Of a DNA stretch of 16,355 nucleotides, positions 1 through 7,491 are shown in pieces. The stretch's first letter is position 1. Each line of letters opens with the position of its first letter. Origin of the DNA: Clostridiales bacterium. Lineage in GTDB: Bacteria; Bacillota; Clostridia; Oscillospirales; Oscillospiraceae. Where the stretch lies: the NCBI GenBank assembly GCA_004553495.1, contig SFLE01000029.1, positions 1-16,355 on the forward strand, written 5' to 3'. Both the position numbers and the translations under genes were made by a program. The notes under the pieces were generated by a model. That model was not told the origin of the DNA and ran no database searches. It saw only the letters and a list, made by a program, of their open reading frames with translations.

Positions 1-1
1 T

Positions 2-70
2 TTCGATATATAGCAAATGATATGGATTTGAAGTCTCTACCCGGACGCCGTAAATGACCGGACTATCGAA
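2..70 (+). promoter_or_regulatory. Guanine-class purine riboswitch aptamer
   Basis: The three-way junction can be drawn directly. P1 pairs TTCGATA (2-8) with TATCGAA (64-70). P2 pairs CAAAT with ATTTG around the classic GATATGG loop. P3 closes the second conserved loop CCGTAAATGA. J2/3 reads GTCTCTACC and J3/1 reads GGACTAT. In xpt numbering the ligand-contacting U22, U47, U51 and C74 are all present; C74 means guanine/hypoxanthine specificity, where adenine riboswitches have U74. Position 48 is C rather than U, which is a tolerated flipped-out base. J1/2 (TATAG) is slightly off the usual UAUAA pattern. The promoter must lie left of the window. It precedes a purine nucleoside transporter, as expected for this class. 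Confidence 0.93.
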
Positions 71-145
71 GTTTATATATAGGGGAGAAGTATTTCTTCT
101 TCCTTACCGTCGATTGACGGTAGCTTTGGTATTTCACGCCGGTCA
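55..145 (+). promoter_or_regulatory. Predicted antiterminator helix of the riboswitch
   Basis: TGACCGG (55-61, 3' strand of P3) is a perfect complement of CCGGTCA (139-145, 5' strand of the terminator). TATCGAAG (64-71, 3' strand of P1) can pair with CTTTGGTA (124-131) using two G-U pairs. The two helices are separated by a 2 x 7 internal loop. Between them are local hairpins at 85-99 (AGAAG/CTTCT) and 105-122 (TACCGTC/GACGGTA). Forming this structure destroys P1 and P3 and blocks the terminator, so the switch should be ligand-OFF. This is an inference from pairing by eye, without energy calculation. Confidence 0.65.
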
Positions 146-177
146 CATATCAGTTGTGTCCGGCGCTTTTTGTTTTG
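137..177 (+). terminator. Riboswitch-controlled intrinsic terminator
   Basis: The stem is CGCCGG-t-CACA (137-147) with TGTG-t-CCGGCG (155-165), holding one T-T mismatch, and is followed by TTTTTGTTTT. It lies between the aptamer and the first gene and is the expression platform of the guanine riboswitch. Confidence 0.88.
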
Positions 178-230
178 TATCAAAGCCCGCGAGGGTTTGA
201 TAATAGATTATTTTGGAGGGTAACCGAAAG

Positions 231-1454
231 ATGATGAAGAAGATCACTGCAATGCTTCTGGCACTGGTCATGGTGTTTGCACTGTGCGCCTGCAGCAACG
301 ATTCCGACAAGAAGGACGACGCAAATAACAAGGATGTATCCAACATCAAGGTCGGATTTATTTTCCTGCATGACGAGAACTCCACCTATGACCTCAACTT
401 CATGAACGCGGCAAAGGAAGCCTGCAAGAACCTCGGCCTCAGCGAGAGCCAGTACATTTTCAAGAACAATGTCCCCGAGGATCAGTCCTGCTACGAGGCA
501 GCGGCAGAGCTCGTTGACGAAGGCTGCGACATTATTTTCGCCGACAGCTTCGGTCATGAGGAGTTCATGATCCAGGCAGCCAAGGAGTTCAAGGATGTCC
601 AGTTCTGCCACTCCACCGGCACTCTTGCTCACACCGAGAAGCTCGATAACTACCACAACGCTTTCGCATCCATATATGAGGGCCGTTACCTCGCCGGTAT
701 CGCTGCCGGTCTCAAGCTCAACGAGATGATCGCAAACGGCGACTTCACCGCTGACGAGGCAAAGATCGGCTATGTCGGCGCAAAGCCCTACGCAGAAGTA
801 AAATCCGGTTACACCTCTTTCTTCCTCGGCGCACGCTCTGTCTGCCCCACCGTCACCATGGATGTCACCTTCACCGGTTCCTGGTACGATGAGACCGCAG
901 AGAAGGAAGCTGCCACCACTCTTATAAAGAACGGCTGCAAGCTCATCAGCCAGCACGCTGACTCCATGGGCGCCCCCACCGCGTGCGAGACCGCAGGCGT
1001 TCCCAATGTCTCCTACAACGGCAGCACTCTCGACAAGTGCCCCAACACCTTCATCGTGTCCTCCCGCATCGACTGGGCTCCCTACTATGAGTACGCGATC
1101 ACCGCAGTTATCGAGGGCAAGGCCATTGATACCGACTGGACCGGCACTCTTGCTACCGGCTCCGTCGTTCTCACCGATGTGAACGAGAAGGCAGCAGCCG
1201 CAGGCACCGCAGAGGCGATTGCCGACGCAAAGGCAAAGCTCGAGGATGGCAGCCTGAATGTTTTCGATACCGCTACCTTCACCGTCGGCGGCAAGCAGCT
1301 TGAGAGCTATATGGCGGATGTCGATTCCGACGCAAACTACGAGCCCGACACCAATGTCATTCAGGACGGCGTGTTCTACGAGTCCAAGTTCCGCAGCGCA
1401 CCCTACTTCGACATTGACATTGACGGTATAACCATTCTCGGTTCCGACGCCTGA
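231..1454 (+). CDS. nupN: BMP/PnrA-family nucleoside-binding lipoprotein of an ABC importer
   Basis: This is a 407-residue extracellular substrate-binding lipoprotein. The start is ATG 231, 10 nt after GGAGGG (215-220); an upstream in-frame TTG at 213 lies on the edge of that ribosome site and is rejected. The N-terminus MMKKITAMLLALVMVFALCAC is a lipoprotein signal with the likely lipidated Cys21 (LCAC). The mature part has the BMP (PF02608) pattern: VGFIFLHDENSTYD near the start, then DIIFADSFGHEEFM, ASIYEGRYLAGIAAG, and a KIGYVGAKPY block. BMP proteins of this clade bind purine nucleosides for a NupOPQ-like transporter. The genes for that transporter follow directly, and a guanine riboswitch sits upstream, which supports a purine nucleoside such as guanosine. 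The protein is longer than the usual 330-360 residues. The exact ligand is not proven. Confidence 0.92.
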   Translation: MMKKITAMLLALVMVFALCACSNDSDKKDDANNKDVSNIKVGFIFLHDENSTYDLNFMNAAKEACKNLGLSESQYIFKNNVPEDQSCYEAAAELVDEGCDIIFADSFGHEEFMIQAAKEFKDVQFCHSTGTLAHTEKLDNYHNAFASIYEGRYLAGIAAGLKLNEMIANGDFTADEAKIGYVGAKPYAEVKSGYTSFFLGARSVCPTVTMDVTFTGSWYDETAEKEAATTLIKNGCKLISQHADSMGAPTACETAGVPNVSYNGSTLDKCPNTFIVSSRIDWAPYYEYAITAVIEGKAIDTDWTGTLATGSVVLTDVNEKAAAAGTAEAIADAKAKLEDGSLNVFDTATFTVGGKQLESYMADVDSDANYEPDTNVIQDGVFYESKFRSAPYFDIDIDGITILGSDA

Positions 1455-1475
1455 TAATCAGAAGAACCAACTTAA

Positions 1476-1509
1476 AAAGGAAGCTCCGCATTTCTACGGA
1501 GCTTCCTTT
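1476..1509 (+). terminator. Stem-loop after the lipoprotein gene (attenuator/mRNA stabiliser)
   Basis: A perfect 13-bp stem, AAAGGAAGCTCCG (1476-1488) with CGGAGCTTCCTTT (1497-1509), encloses an 8-nt loop. The T run is short (TTT, then AGCC), so termination is probably partial. Such an element between a binding-protein gene and its transporter genes commonly gives more binding protein than membrane components. Confidence 0.7.
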
Positions 1510-1597
1510 AGCCGCTTATTTGGCTGTACGGGAAAGAGTATGCAGCCGCGCATGTTTTTTCCCGCGCAGCCGCCTATTACACAACGGGAGATAGAAG
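1510..1597 (+). other. Structured leader between nupN and nupO
   Basis: Two further dyads are visible. One is AGCC/GGCT at 1510-1525. The other is a longer one, CGGGAAA (1529-1535) with TTTCCCG (1558-1564), with an inner ATGC/GCAT pairing. No convincing promoter was found here, so nupO is probably reached by read-through. The ribosome site of nupO (GGGAGA, about 1585-1590) follows. Confidence 0.4.
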
Positions 1598-3139
1598 ATG
1601 GATAACAAAAATGCCGCCGTAAAGATGCGCAATATCAGCAAATCCTTCGGCACAGTTAAGGCAAACGACAAGATATGGCTCGATATTTACAGAGGCGAGA
1701 TACTTGCGCTCCTCGGCGAGAACGGCTCGGGCAAAACAACGCTTATGAATATGCTCTCGGGCATTTATTTTCCCGATGAGGGCGAGATATTCATAGACGA
1801 CAAGGAGGTCGTTATCCGCTCTCCTAAGGATGCGCTCAGCCTCGGCATAGGCATGATCCACCAGCATTTTAAGCTCGTGGATGTGCTCACCGCAACGGAG
1901 AATATAATCCTCGGCCTCGAGGGCAAGGGCAGGCTCGACCTGAAAGCCGCGTCGCAGAAGATACGCGAGATCTGCCAGACATACGGCTTTGATGTCGATC
2001 CCGATCAGCACATCTATGAGATGAGCGTTTCCCAGAAGCAGACGGTGGAGATAGTAAAGGTGCTCTACCGCGGCGCGGATATACTCATCCTCGATGAGCC
2101 CACGGCGGTGCTCACCCCGCAGGAGACCGATAAGCTCTTTGCTGTTCTGCGCAATATGCGCGATGCGGGCAAGGCGATAGTCATAATCACACACAAAATG
2201 CACGAGGTCGAGGAGCTCTCGGACCGCGTTGCCGTACTGCGCCACGGTCAGTTTATAGGCGATATGCCCACTAAGGACACAAACGCGCAGGAAATGACAA
2301 ACATGATGGTCGGGCATCCCGTGGAGCTCAACATAGAGCGCCCCGAGCCCAAGGACCCCAAGCCGAGAATAGAAATAAAGGATCTCACCGTGCGCAGCAT
2401 CGACGACGTTATAAAGCTCGATAATGTCTCGTTTACCGCAAACAGCGGCGAGATACTCGGCATAGCGGGCATTTCCGGCTGCGGACAGAAGGAGCTGCTC
2501 GAGGCAATAGCCGGACTTCAGCCCGTCGAGAGCGGCAGCGTCAGCTATATAAACGATGACGGCAGCCGTGAGGAGCTGCTCGGAAAGGATCCGCTGTCGA
2601 TAGCGGAGCTCGGAGTCGTTCTCTCGTTCGTCCCCGAGGACAGACTCGGCATGGGTCTCGTTGCAAACATGGACCTCGGCGATAACATGATGCTGCGCTC
2701 GTTCAGACGCGGCAGAGGCATATTCACCGACCGCAAGAGCCCGAGAAAGCTTGCCAAGAATGTTGTTGACGAGCTTGATGTAGTGACCCCCGGCATAAGC
2801 ACTCCGGTGCGAAAGCTCTCCGGCGGCAATGTACAGAAGGTGCTCGTCGGACGCGAGATAGCCTCGGCACCGACGGTGCTTCTCACCGCCTATGCGGTGC
2901 GCGGACTTGATATAAACTCGTCCTACACGATATACGACCTGATAAACCGCCAGAAGGAAAAGGGCGTTGCCGTCATATATGTCGGCGAGGATCTGGATGT
3001 GCTGCTCGAGCTGTGCGACAGGATACTTGTCCTGTGCGGCGGCAAGGTAAGCGGCATAGTGCCCGGCAGGGGCGCGAAAAAGCGCGAGGTCGGCATGATG
3101 ATGACTAAGCTCGGAGGTGACGGCGCAGATGAACGGTAA
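1598..3139 (+). CDS. nupO: Nucleoside ABC importer ATPase, two fused nucleotide-binding domains
   Basis: At 513 residues this is the usual size for RbsA/NupO-type ATPases that carry two NBDs in one chain. NBD1 has Walker A GENGSGKT (40-47), Q-loop Gln89, the signature position MSVSQKQ (142-148, where homologues usually have LSVGxxQ) and Walker B ILILDEP (162-168). NBD2 has the family-typical weak P-loop GISGCGQK, a canonical signature LSGGNVQK (407-414) and a degenerate Walker B region TAYAVRGLD (430-438) without the catalytic Glu. So one ATP site (NBD1 Walker A/B plus NBD2 signature) looks intact and the other looks degenerate. The enzyme would sit on the cytoplasmic face and energise NupP/NupQ. 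Its stop overlaps the start of nupP by 11 nt, indicating translational coupling. Confidence 0.95.
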   Translation: MDNKNAAVKMRNISKSFGTVKANDKIWLDIYRGEILALLGENGSGKTTLMNMLSGIYFPDEGEIFIDDKEVVIRSPKDALSLGIGMIHQHFKLVDVLTATENIILGLEGKGRLDLKAASQKIREICQTYGFDVDPDQHIYEMSVSQKQTVEIVKVLYRGADILILDEPTAVLTPQETDKLFAVLRNMRDAGKAIVIITHKMHEVEELSDRVAVLRHGQFIGDMPTKDTNAQEMTNMMVGHPVELNIERPEPKDPKPRIEIKDLTVRSIDDVIKLDNVSFTANSGEILGIAGISGCGQKELLEAIAGLQPVESGSVSYINDDGSREELLGKDPLSIAELGVVLSFVPEDRLGMGLVANMDLGDNMMLRSFRRGRGIFTDRKSPRKLAKNVVDELDVVTPGISTPVRKLSGGNVQKVLVGREIASAPTVLLTAYAVRGLDINSSYTIYDLINRQKEKGVAVIYVGEDLDVLLELCDRILVLCGGKVSGIVPGRGAKKREVGMMMTKLGGDGADER

Positions 3140-4241
3140 GAATAAAGAGCCGCTGCTGCACATAATAAAGCGCGGCAGCATCCCCTGGTACAGGGCATGG
3201 GGCATCCGCATTGCGGCGATAGTGGTAGCGCTCATCGTGTGCGCCGTGATCACCATGACCGTTACCGGCGAGGATCCCATACAGGTGTATCTGACGATGA
3301 TAGACAGCTCGTTCGGAAGCGAGCGCAAAATGTGGGTGCTTGCGCAGAACACCGCAATGCTGCTTGGCGTTTCGCTGGCAGTCACTCCCGCATTCAGAAT
3401 GAAGTTCTGGAACATCGGCGGCGAGGGTCAGGTGCTTGTCGGCTGCCTTGCGGCTGCCGCGTGCATGATCTGCCTTGCCGATGCGCTGCCCAACGGCCTG
3501 CTCATCGCGGTGTCGGCTCTTGCGAGCATCATAGCCGGCGCGGTATGGGCCGGCATTCCGGCGTTTTTCAAGGCAAAATGGAACACTAACGAAACGCTGT
3601 TCACCCTCATGATGAACTATGTCGCAACTCAGCTCGTCGCGTTTTTCGTCATCATCTGGGAGGTACCTAAGGGCTCGGGCAAAATAGGCATCATAAACCA
3701 GAGCACCGAGCTCGGCTGGCTGCCGGAGGTGTTCGGCGGCAAGTATATGCTCAATGTCATCATAATCCTCGTGATGACCGTGGGGCTTTATGTTTATCTT
3801 AATTACTCAAAGCACGGCTACGAGCTCTCCGTCGTCGGCGAAAGCGAGCGCACCGCGCGCTATGTCGGCATAAAGGTAGAAAAGGTCATCATCCGCACAA
3901 TGCTCCTGTCGGGTGCTATATGCGGCGTTGTGGGCTTCCTGCTCGTTTCCGGCACGAACCACACGCTCTCGACCACCCTTTCCGACGGCAGAGGCTTCAC
4001 CGCCGTCATGGTGTCGTGGCTTTCAAAGTTCAATCCCTTTATCATGGTGCTCACGAGCTTCATGCTCGCGTTTCTCGACAAGGGCTCGAGCGCCATATCT
4101 ACGAGCTTCGGACTCAACCATTCGTTTTCCGATATACTCACGGGCGTTATCCTGTTCTTCATAATCGGCTGTGAATTTTTCATCACCTATAAGCTCAGCT
4201 TCCGCAAGGCGGCGGGGAAGGAGGTAAAGGAAAGTGTTTGA
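3129..4241 (+). CDS. nupP: Nucleoside ABC importer permease 1 (BPD_transp_2 family)
   Basis: This 370-residue polytopic membrane protein is of the NupP/YufP type (PF02653). The start is ATG 3129, 11 nt downstream of GGAGG (3113-3117); a GTG at 3117 lies inside that ribosome site and is rejected. After a basic cytoplasmic N-terminus, the first hydrophobic segment (IAAIVVALIVCAVITMTV) is followed by a family-typical MKFWNIGGEGQVLVG motif and the conserved cytoplasmic loop GYELSVVGESERTARYVGI, the ATPase coupling loop of this family. The C-terminus is basic. It overlaps both nupO upstream and nupQ downstream (8 nt), so all three membrane/ATPase parts are made together. It forms a heterodimeric channel with NupQ. 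Confidence 0.93.
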   Translation: MNGKNKEPLLHIIKRGSIPWYRAWGIRIAAIVVALIVCAVITMTVTGEDPIQVYLTMIDSSFGSERKMWVLAQNTAMLLGVSLAVTPAFRMKFWNIGGEGQVLVGCLAAAACMICLADALPNGLLIAVSALASIIAGAVWAGIPAFFKAKWNTNETLFTLMMNYVATQLVAFFVIIWEVPKGSGKIGIINQSTELGWLPEVFGGKYMLNVIIILVMTVGLYVYLNYSKHGYELSVVGESERTARYVGIKVEKVIIRTMLLSGAICGVVGFLLVSGTNHTLSTTLSDGRGFTAVMVSWLSKFNPFIMVLTSFMLAFLDKGSSAISTSFGLNHSFSDILTGVILFFIIGCEFFITYKLSFRKAAGKEVKESV

Positions 4242-5220
4242 TATAGTTTCGTTTTTCCCGCGCGCCGTTATGCAGGGCGTGCCGCTTCTGTTCGGCGGAA
4301 CGGGCGAGATCATCACCGAAAAATCCGGCAACCTCAACCTCGGTATCCCCGGCATAATGTATGTCGGCGGCATCTGCGGCGTTATAGGCGCGTTCCTGTA
4401 CGAGCAGACGGCTGTTGAGATGAACGCATTCCTCACGATAATGATCCCGCTGCTGTCGTGTCTGCTCGGTTCGCTCCTTATGGGGCTGCTGTACTGCTTT
4501 TTGACCGTAACGCTCAGGGCAAACCAGAATGTTACCGGTCTTGCGCTTACGACCTTCGGCATCGGCATCGGCAACTTCTTCGGCGGCTCGCTCATTAAGC
4601 TCACCGACTCCGAGGTGCCCTCGATCGCCCTTTCCGCAACGAGCAAAGTGTTCAGCCGCTCGCTGCCCTTCGCCGACAGCCTCGGCTGGTTCGGCAAGAT
4701 GTTCCTCAGCTACGGATTCCTCGTTTATGCTGCCGTTATTATCGCGGTACTGACCGCATATGTCATTAAAAAGACCCGCGTGGGTCTCAACCTGCGCGCG
4801 GTGGGCGAGAGCCCCGCGACCGCGGACGCAGCCGGTATAAGTGTCAATCGCTATAAGTACATAGCAACCTGCATCGGCAGCATGATAGCGGGTCTGGGCG
4901 GCCTGTACTATGTCATGGACTATGCCAGCGGCGTTTGGTCAAACGACGCGTTCGGCGACCGCGGCTGGCTTGCCATTGCACTCGTCATCTTCTCCGTGTG
5001 GAAGCCGAACCTTGCAATAATCGCGTCGATACTCTTCGGCGGACTGTATATCATCTACCTGTACATCCCTGCGGGCACCCAGCTTTACATGATGGAGCTT
5101 TACAAGATGCTGCCGTACCTTGTCACCATCATAGTGCTCGTAGTCGTCTCGATGCGCAAAAAGCGCGAGAACGAGCCGCCTGCCGCGCTCGGACTTGCGT
5201 ATTTCCGAGAGGAACGGTAG
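4234..5220 (+). CDS. nupQ: Nucleoside ABC importer permease 2 (BPD_transp_2 family)
   Basis: This is a 328-residue membrane protein of the NupQ/YufQ type. It starts with GTG 4234, supported by AAGGAGG at 4218-4224 (9-nt spacing) and an 8-nt overlap with the nupP stop. The N-terminal motif TGEIITEKSGNLNLGIPGIM is the hallmark of this second-permease clade. The central cytoplasmic loop RVGLNLRAVGESPATADAAG matches the ATPase-docking loop. Several hydrophobic helices follow, ending in a basic tail rich in Arg, Lys and Glu. With NupP it makes the transmembrane path for nucleosides delivered by the lipoprotein. Last gene of the riboswitch-controlled operon, closed by a strong terminator. Confidence 0.93.
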   Translation: MFDIVSFFPRAVMQGVPLLFGGTGEIITEKSGNLNLGIPGIMYVGGICGVIGAFLYEQTAVEMNAFLTIMIPLLSCLLGSLLMGLLYCFLTVTLRANQNVTGLALTTFGIGIGNFFGGSLIKLTDSEVPSIALSATSKVFSRSLPFADSLGWFGKMFLSYGFLVYAAVIIAVLTAYVIKKTRVGLNLRAVGESPATADAAGISVNRYKYIATCIGSMIAGLGGLYYVMDYASGVWSNDAFGDRGWLAIALVIFSVWKPNLAIIASILFGGLYIIYLYIPAGTQLYMMELYKMLPYLVTIIVLVVVSMRKKRENEPPAALGLAYFREER

Positions 5221-5224
5221 TTTT

Positions 5225-5255
5225 AAAGCTCCGCGGAGTTTCCGTGGAGCTTTTG
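5225..5255 (+). terminator. Intrinsic terminator of the nup operon
   Basis: A 13-bp stem of AAAGCTCCGCGGA (5225-5237) with TCCGTGGAGCTTT (5241-5253), one G-U pair and a 3-nt loop, is followed by T and GTT. It begins 4 nt after the nupQ stop. Confidence 0.85.
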
Positions 5256-5263
5256 TTAACCTG

Positions 5264-5298
5264 CGTTGCTTGCGCAACGGGGGCAGTTGAGCTATATT
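5264..5298 (+). promoter_or_regulatory. Candidate promoter with overlapping dyad before the XRE gene
   Basis: A possible -35 TTGCGC (5270-5275) and -10 TATATT (5293-5298) are spaced by 17 nt. The perfect dyad CGTTGC-TTGC-GCAACG (5264-5279) covers the -35 box, the place expected for an autorepressor operator. The leader would be short (start near 5305). This is an inference; the boxes are imperfect. Confidence 0.4.
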
Positions 5299-5320
5299 TA
5301 GCCGCGAGGAGGTAATGAAT

Positions 5321-5755
5321 ATGTTCTCTGAAAATTTGAAAACACTGCGGAAGCAGAAGGGCTTTACGCAGGAGGAGCTCGCCGCGCGGCTAAATGTGGT
5401 GCGGCAGACGGTGTCCAAGTGGGAAAAGGGGCTGTCTGTACCGGATGCAGACCTCTTGACGAGACTGTCGGAGATACTCGAAGTGCCGGTGAGCACCCTG
5501 CTCGGCTCGGCGATACCCGACGATGAGGAGCCGGACGAGATCGCGGCGCAGCTGGCGCGCATAAACGAGCAGCTTGCTGTAAAAAACCGCCGCAGCCGCC
5601 GCATATGGCGCATCGTTGCGATCATACTCATCGCAGTAGTCATCGTAAATCTGCTGCTTTTCGCAGTGGGCGTTATCGCGTTTGACAAGTTTGAGGTGAC
5701 AGGTTCAAATAGCGACAGGGAGACTTCCTACATCGAGACCATAACTGAAGAATAG
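5321..5755 (+). CDS. XRE-family transcriptional regulator with C-terminal membrane anchor
   Basis: 144 residues. ATG 5321 is chosen because GAGGAGG (5306-5312) is 8 nt upstream; another in-frame ATG at 5315 is only 2 nt from that site. Residues 1-60 form an HTH_3/Cro-CI domain (LRKQKGFTQEELAARL, then VRQTVSKWEKGLSVP), a very common Firmicute type. Residues 66-95 are charged and may be a short linker or coiled coil. One hydrophobic helix (about 97-120) is followed by a short acidic tail of about 24 residues predicted outside the membrane. Membrane-tethered XRE regulators of this layout occur widely in Clostridia and usually have unknown signals. Target unknown: it lies between the nup operon and a convergent operon, and its own promoter dyad suggests autoregulation. 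Confidence 0.85.
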   Translation: MFSENLKTLRKQKGFTQEELAARLNVVRQTVSKWEKGLSVPDADLLTRLSEILEVPVSTLLGSAIPDDEEPDEIAAQLARINEQLAVKNRRSRRIWRIVAIILIAVVIVNLLLFAVGVIAFDKFEVTGSNSDRETSYIETITEE

Positions 5756-5758
5756 AAA

Positions 5759-5785
5759 AGAGCCATGGAGACGATCCATGGCTCT
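5759..5785 (-). terminator. Terminator of the ruvX operon, shared dyad with the XRE gene end
   Basis: AGAGCCATGGA (5759-5769) pairs perfectly with TCCATGGCTCT (5775-5785) around a 5-nt loop. On the minus strand it is followed by TTTTC and begins 1 nt past the ruvX stop. On the plus strand the tail (ATTAATACC) is poor in T. So it best terminates the - strand operon, while it may also mark the end of the XRE mRNA. Confidence 0.75.
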
Positions 5786-5786
5786 A

Positions 5787-6200
5787 TTAATACCACAGAG
5801 TACCGAGATAGCCCTCGAGTATAAGGCTCGCCGCGACCGCATCAACGGTTTTGCGGTGCTTTTTTTCTTTTTTGCCGTTTGCGTGCAAAATTGCGTGTGC
5901 CTCGACGCTGCTGCGCCGCTCGTCCCACATGACGACGGGGATGTCGCATCTCTCGCCGAGCATTGCGGCAAACTCGCGGCATTTTTCAGCCCGTGCGCCC
6001 TCGCTGCCGTCCATATTCTTCGGAAGCCCGAGCACGAAGCGCCGGACATTCCGCTGCTTTGCCTGCGAAACTATCTCGTCCGCGAGCACCGCCGGATCCC
6101 ACTGATTCACGGTCCACGCCTCGCCGACGAGTATATTCATCTCATCCGACACCGCGAGACCCGTGCGGGCATCGCCGTAGTCAATTCCCATTATTCTCAT
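5787..6200 (-). CDS. ruvX: RuvX/YqgF-family RNase H-fold nuclease (putative Holliday junction resolvase)
   Basis: At 137 residues this is the normal size for YqgF. The N-terminal IMGIDYGDARTGLAVSD carries the first acidic residue (Asp7) of the RNase H-like fold. VLGLPKNMDGSEGARA is the conserved glycine-rich loop, VVMWDERRSSVEAH contains the next acidic site, and VDAVAASLILEGYL carries the last Asp. The family is assigned to processing of pre-16S rRNA ends and/or branched DNA in the cytoplasm. It is the last gene of a - strand operon, 9 nt after folC, and ends at a terminator. In Firmicutes it is more often next to alaS or ruvABC-related genes, so the folC neighbourhood is slightly unusual. 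Confidence 0.95.
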   Translation of the reverse strand: MRIMGIDYGDARTGLAVSDEMNILVGEAWTVNQWDPAVLADEIVSQAKQRNVRRFVLGLPKNMDGSEGARAEKCREFAAMLGERCDIPVVMWDERRSSVEAHAILHANGKKEKKHRKTVDAVAASLILEGYLGTLWY

Positions 6201-6209
6201 ACCGACACC

Positions 6210-7481
6210 TCATTTCAAACCGAAGCAGGCGCGTATCTGCCCGCAGATGTACAGCGAGCCGAATGCGCAGACCATGCCGCCGCGCTCGGCTGCCATATCG
6301 CGGGCGGCGTCAACGGCATCCTCTATGCCGTCGCTGACGAGCACCTCGCCGCAGTACGCCTTAAAAAGCTCCGCAAGCTCGGCTGCCGGCAGCGCGCGCT
6401 CGGAGTCGGGCGTTACGCAAACGACCGTTTCAAACAGCGGTGCAAGCGTTTTAACGATGCTCCCGTAATCCTTGTCCTTCAATATGCCCACGAGCGCTAT
6501 CCGCCTGCTGTCGGGGAAATAGTGCTCAACGCACTCGCGCAGAGCCGCCGCGCACTGCGGATTATGACCGCCGTCGAGCACGAACCACGGATCCTCCGAG
6601 TGCAGCACCTCGAACCGCGCGGGCCACACAACGGAGTACAGCCCCGCCTCCACCGCCTCGTGCGGAATGTCCCAGCCCTGCCTGCGCAGGATCTTTATCG
6701 CCTCGATCGCCGTCACCGCGTTGCGCAGCTGATGCGTGCCGAGCAGAGGTATGGCATAGCTCTCGCCGTCGTAGGAGAACACCTGCCCGTCGAGGCTGTC
6801 GAACTCGACCGTTATATCGTCAAAATCGGGAACGGTGAGCTCCGCGCTCATCTCGCGGCACACCTCGCGAACGGTCTCCATCGTTTCGCCGTACTGCTGG
6901 TACATAACGCCCGCCGCGCCGTATTTTATTATCCCCGCCTTTTCATAGGCTATCTGGCTGAGCGTATCGCCGAGTATCGCCGTGTGATCAAGACCGATGT
7001 TTGCGATAACGCAGCAGTCGGGCTGATCTATGACATTCGTTGCGTCGTACCGCCCGCCGAGTCCGACCTCGAGCACGACTATGCCGCAGCCGGAGTCGGC
7101 AAACCACTTGAACGCCGCCGCCGTCATCATCTCAAACTCCGTGGGATGCTCGTCCATTGCATCGGCGTGCACCTTTATCTCGGAAACGATGCGCGCGAGC
7201 TCATCGTCGCCTATCTGCTTTCCGTTTATCTGCATCCGCTCGTTGAAGCGGCGCAGATACGGCGAGGTGAAAAGTCCGGTTTTCAGCCCCGCGCGCCGGA
7301 GCACCGAGGCGATAAACGCGCATATGCTGCCCTTGCCGTTCGTACCGGCGACATGGACAAACCTCAGCTGCTTCTGAGGATCGCCGAGGCGCTCGAGCAG
7401 CTCTGTAATGCGCTCGAGCCCCAGCCGGGATGCGCGCCATGAGGCACCGTTTATATATTCAAGAGCTTCTTTGTAGTTCAT
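6210..7481 (-). CDS. folC: Bifunctional folylpolyglutamate synthase / dihydrofolate synthase
   Basis: This 423-residue cytoplasmic ligase adds glutamate to dihydropteroate and/or folates using ATP. Visible Mur-ligase-type motifs are the P-loop VAGTNGKGS (44-52), LFTSPYL (70-76), EVGLGGRYDATNV (138-150) and a C-terminal DGGHNP motif (usually DGAHNP). An FGSLYICGQ near the C-terminus is typical of FolC. Length is normal (420-450). The start ATG (7479-7481) has an AAGGG ribosome site overlapping the end of the upstream hydrolase gene, 10 nt away, so the two are probably cotranscribed. No other folate genes are in the window, so whether it acts as DHFS, FPGS or both cannot be decided here. Confidence 0.96.
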   Translation of the reverse strand: MNYKEALEYINGASWRASRLGLERITELLERLGDPQKQLRFVHVAGTNGKGSICAFIASVLRRAGLKTGLFTSPYLRRFNERMQINGKQIGDDELARIVSEIKVHADAMDEHPTEFEMMTAAAFKWFADSGCGIVVLEVGLGGRYDATNVIDQPDCCVIANIGLDHTAILGDTLSQIAYEKAGIIKYGAAGVMYQQYGETMETVREVCREMSAELTVPDFDDITVEFDSLDGQVFSYDGESYAIPLLGTHQLRNAVTAIEAIKILRRQGWDIPHEAVEAGLYSVVWPARFEVLHSEDPWFVLDGGHNPQCAAALRECVEHYFPDSRRIALVGILKDKDYGSIVKTLAPLFETVVCVTPDSERALPAAELAELFKAYCGEVLVSDGIEDAVDAARDMAAERGGMVCAFGSLYICGQIRACFGLK

Positions 7482-7491
7482 GTTTTACCCT

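Noticed and set aside
213..230. TTG start for the BMP lipoprotein
   Set aside because: It sits on the edge of the GGAGGG ribosome site. ATG 231 has correct spacing and yields a clean lipoprotein signal.
1577..3415. 612-codon open frame antisense to nupO and nupP
   Set aside because: It lies fully opposite two strongly supported ABC genes, starts without a ribosome site and translates to an Ala/His/Tyr-rich sequence without domains. It is a by-product of codon bias.
5778..7442. 554-codon open frame on the plus strand across ruvX and folC
   Set aside because: It is a mirror of two well-identified minus-strand genes. The product is Arg/His/Ala-rich and has no recognisable motif.
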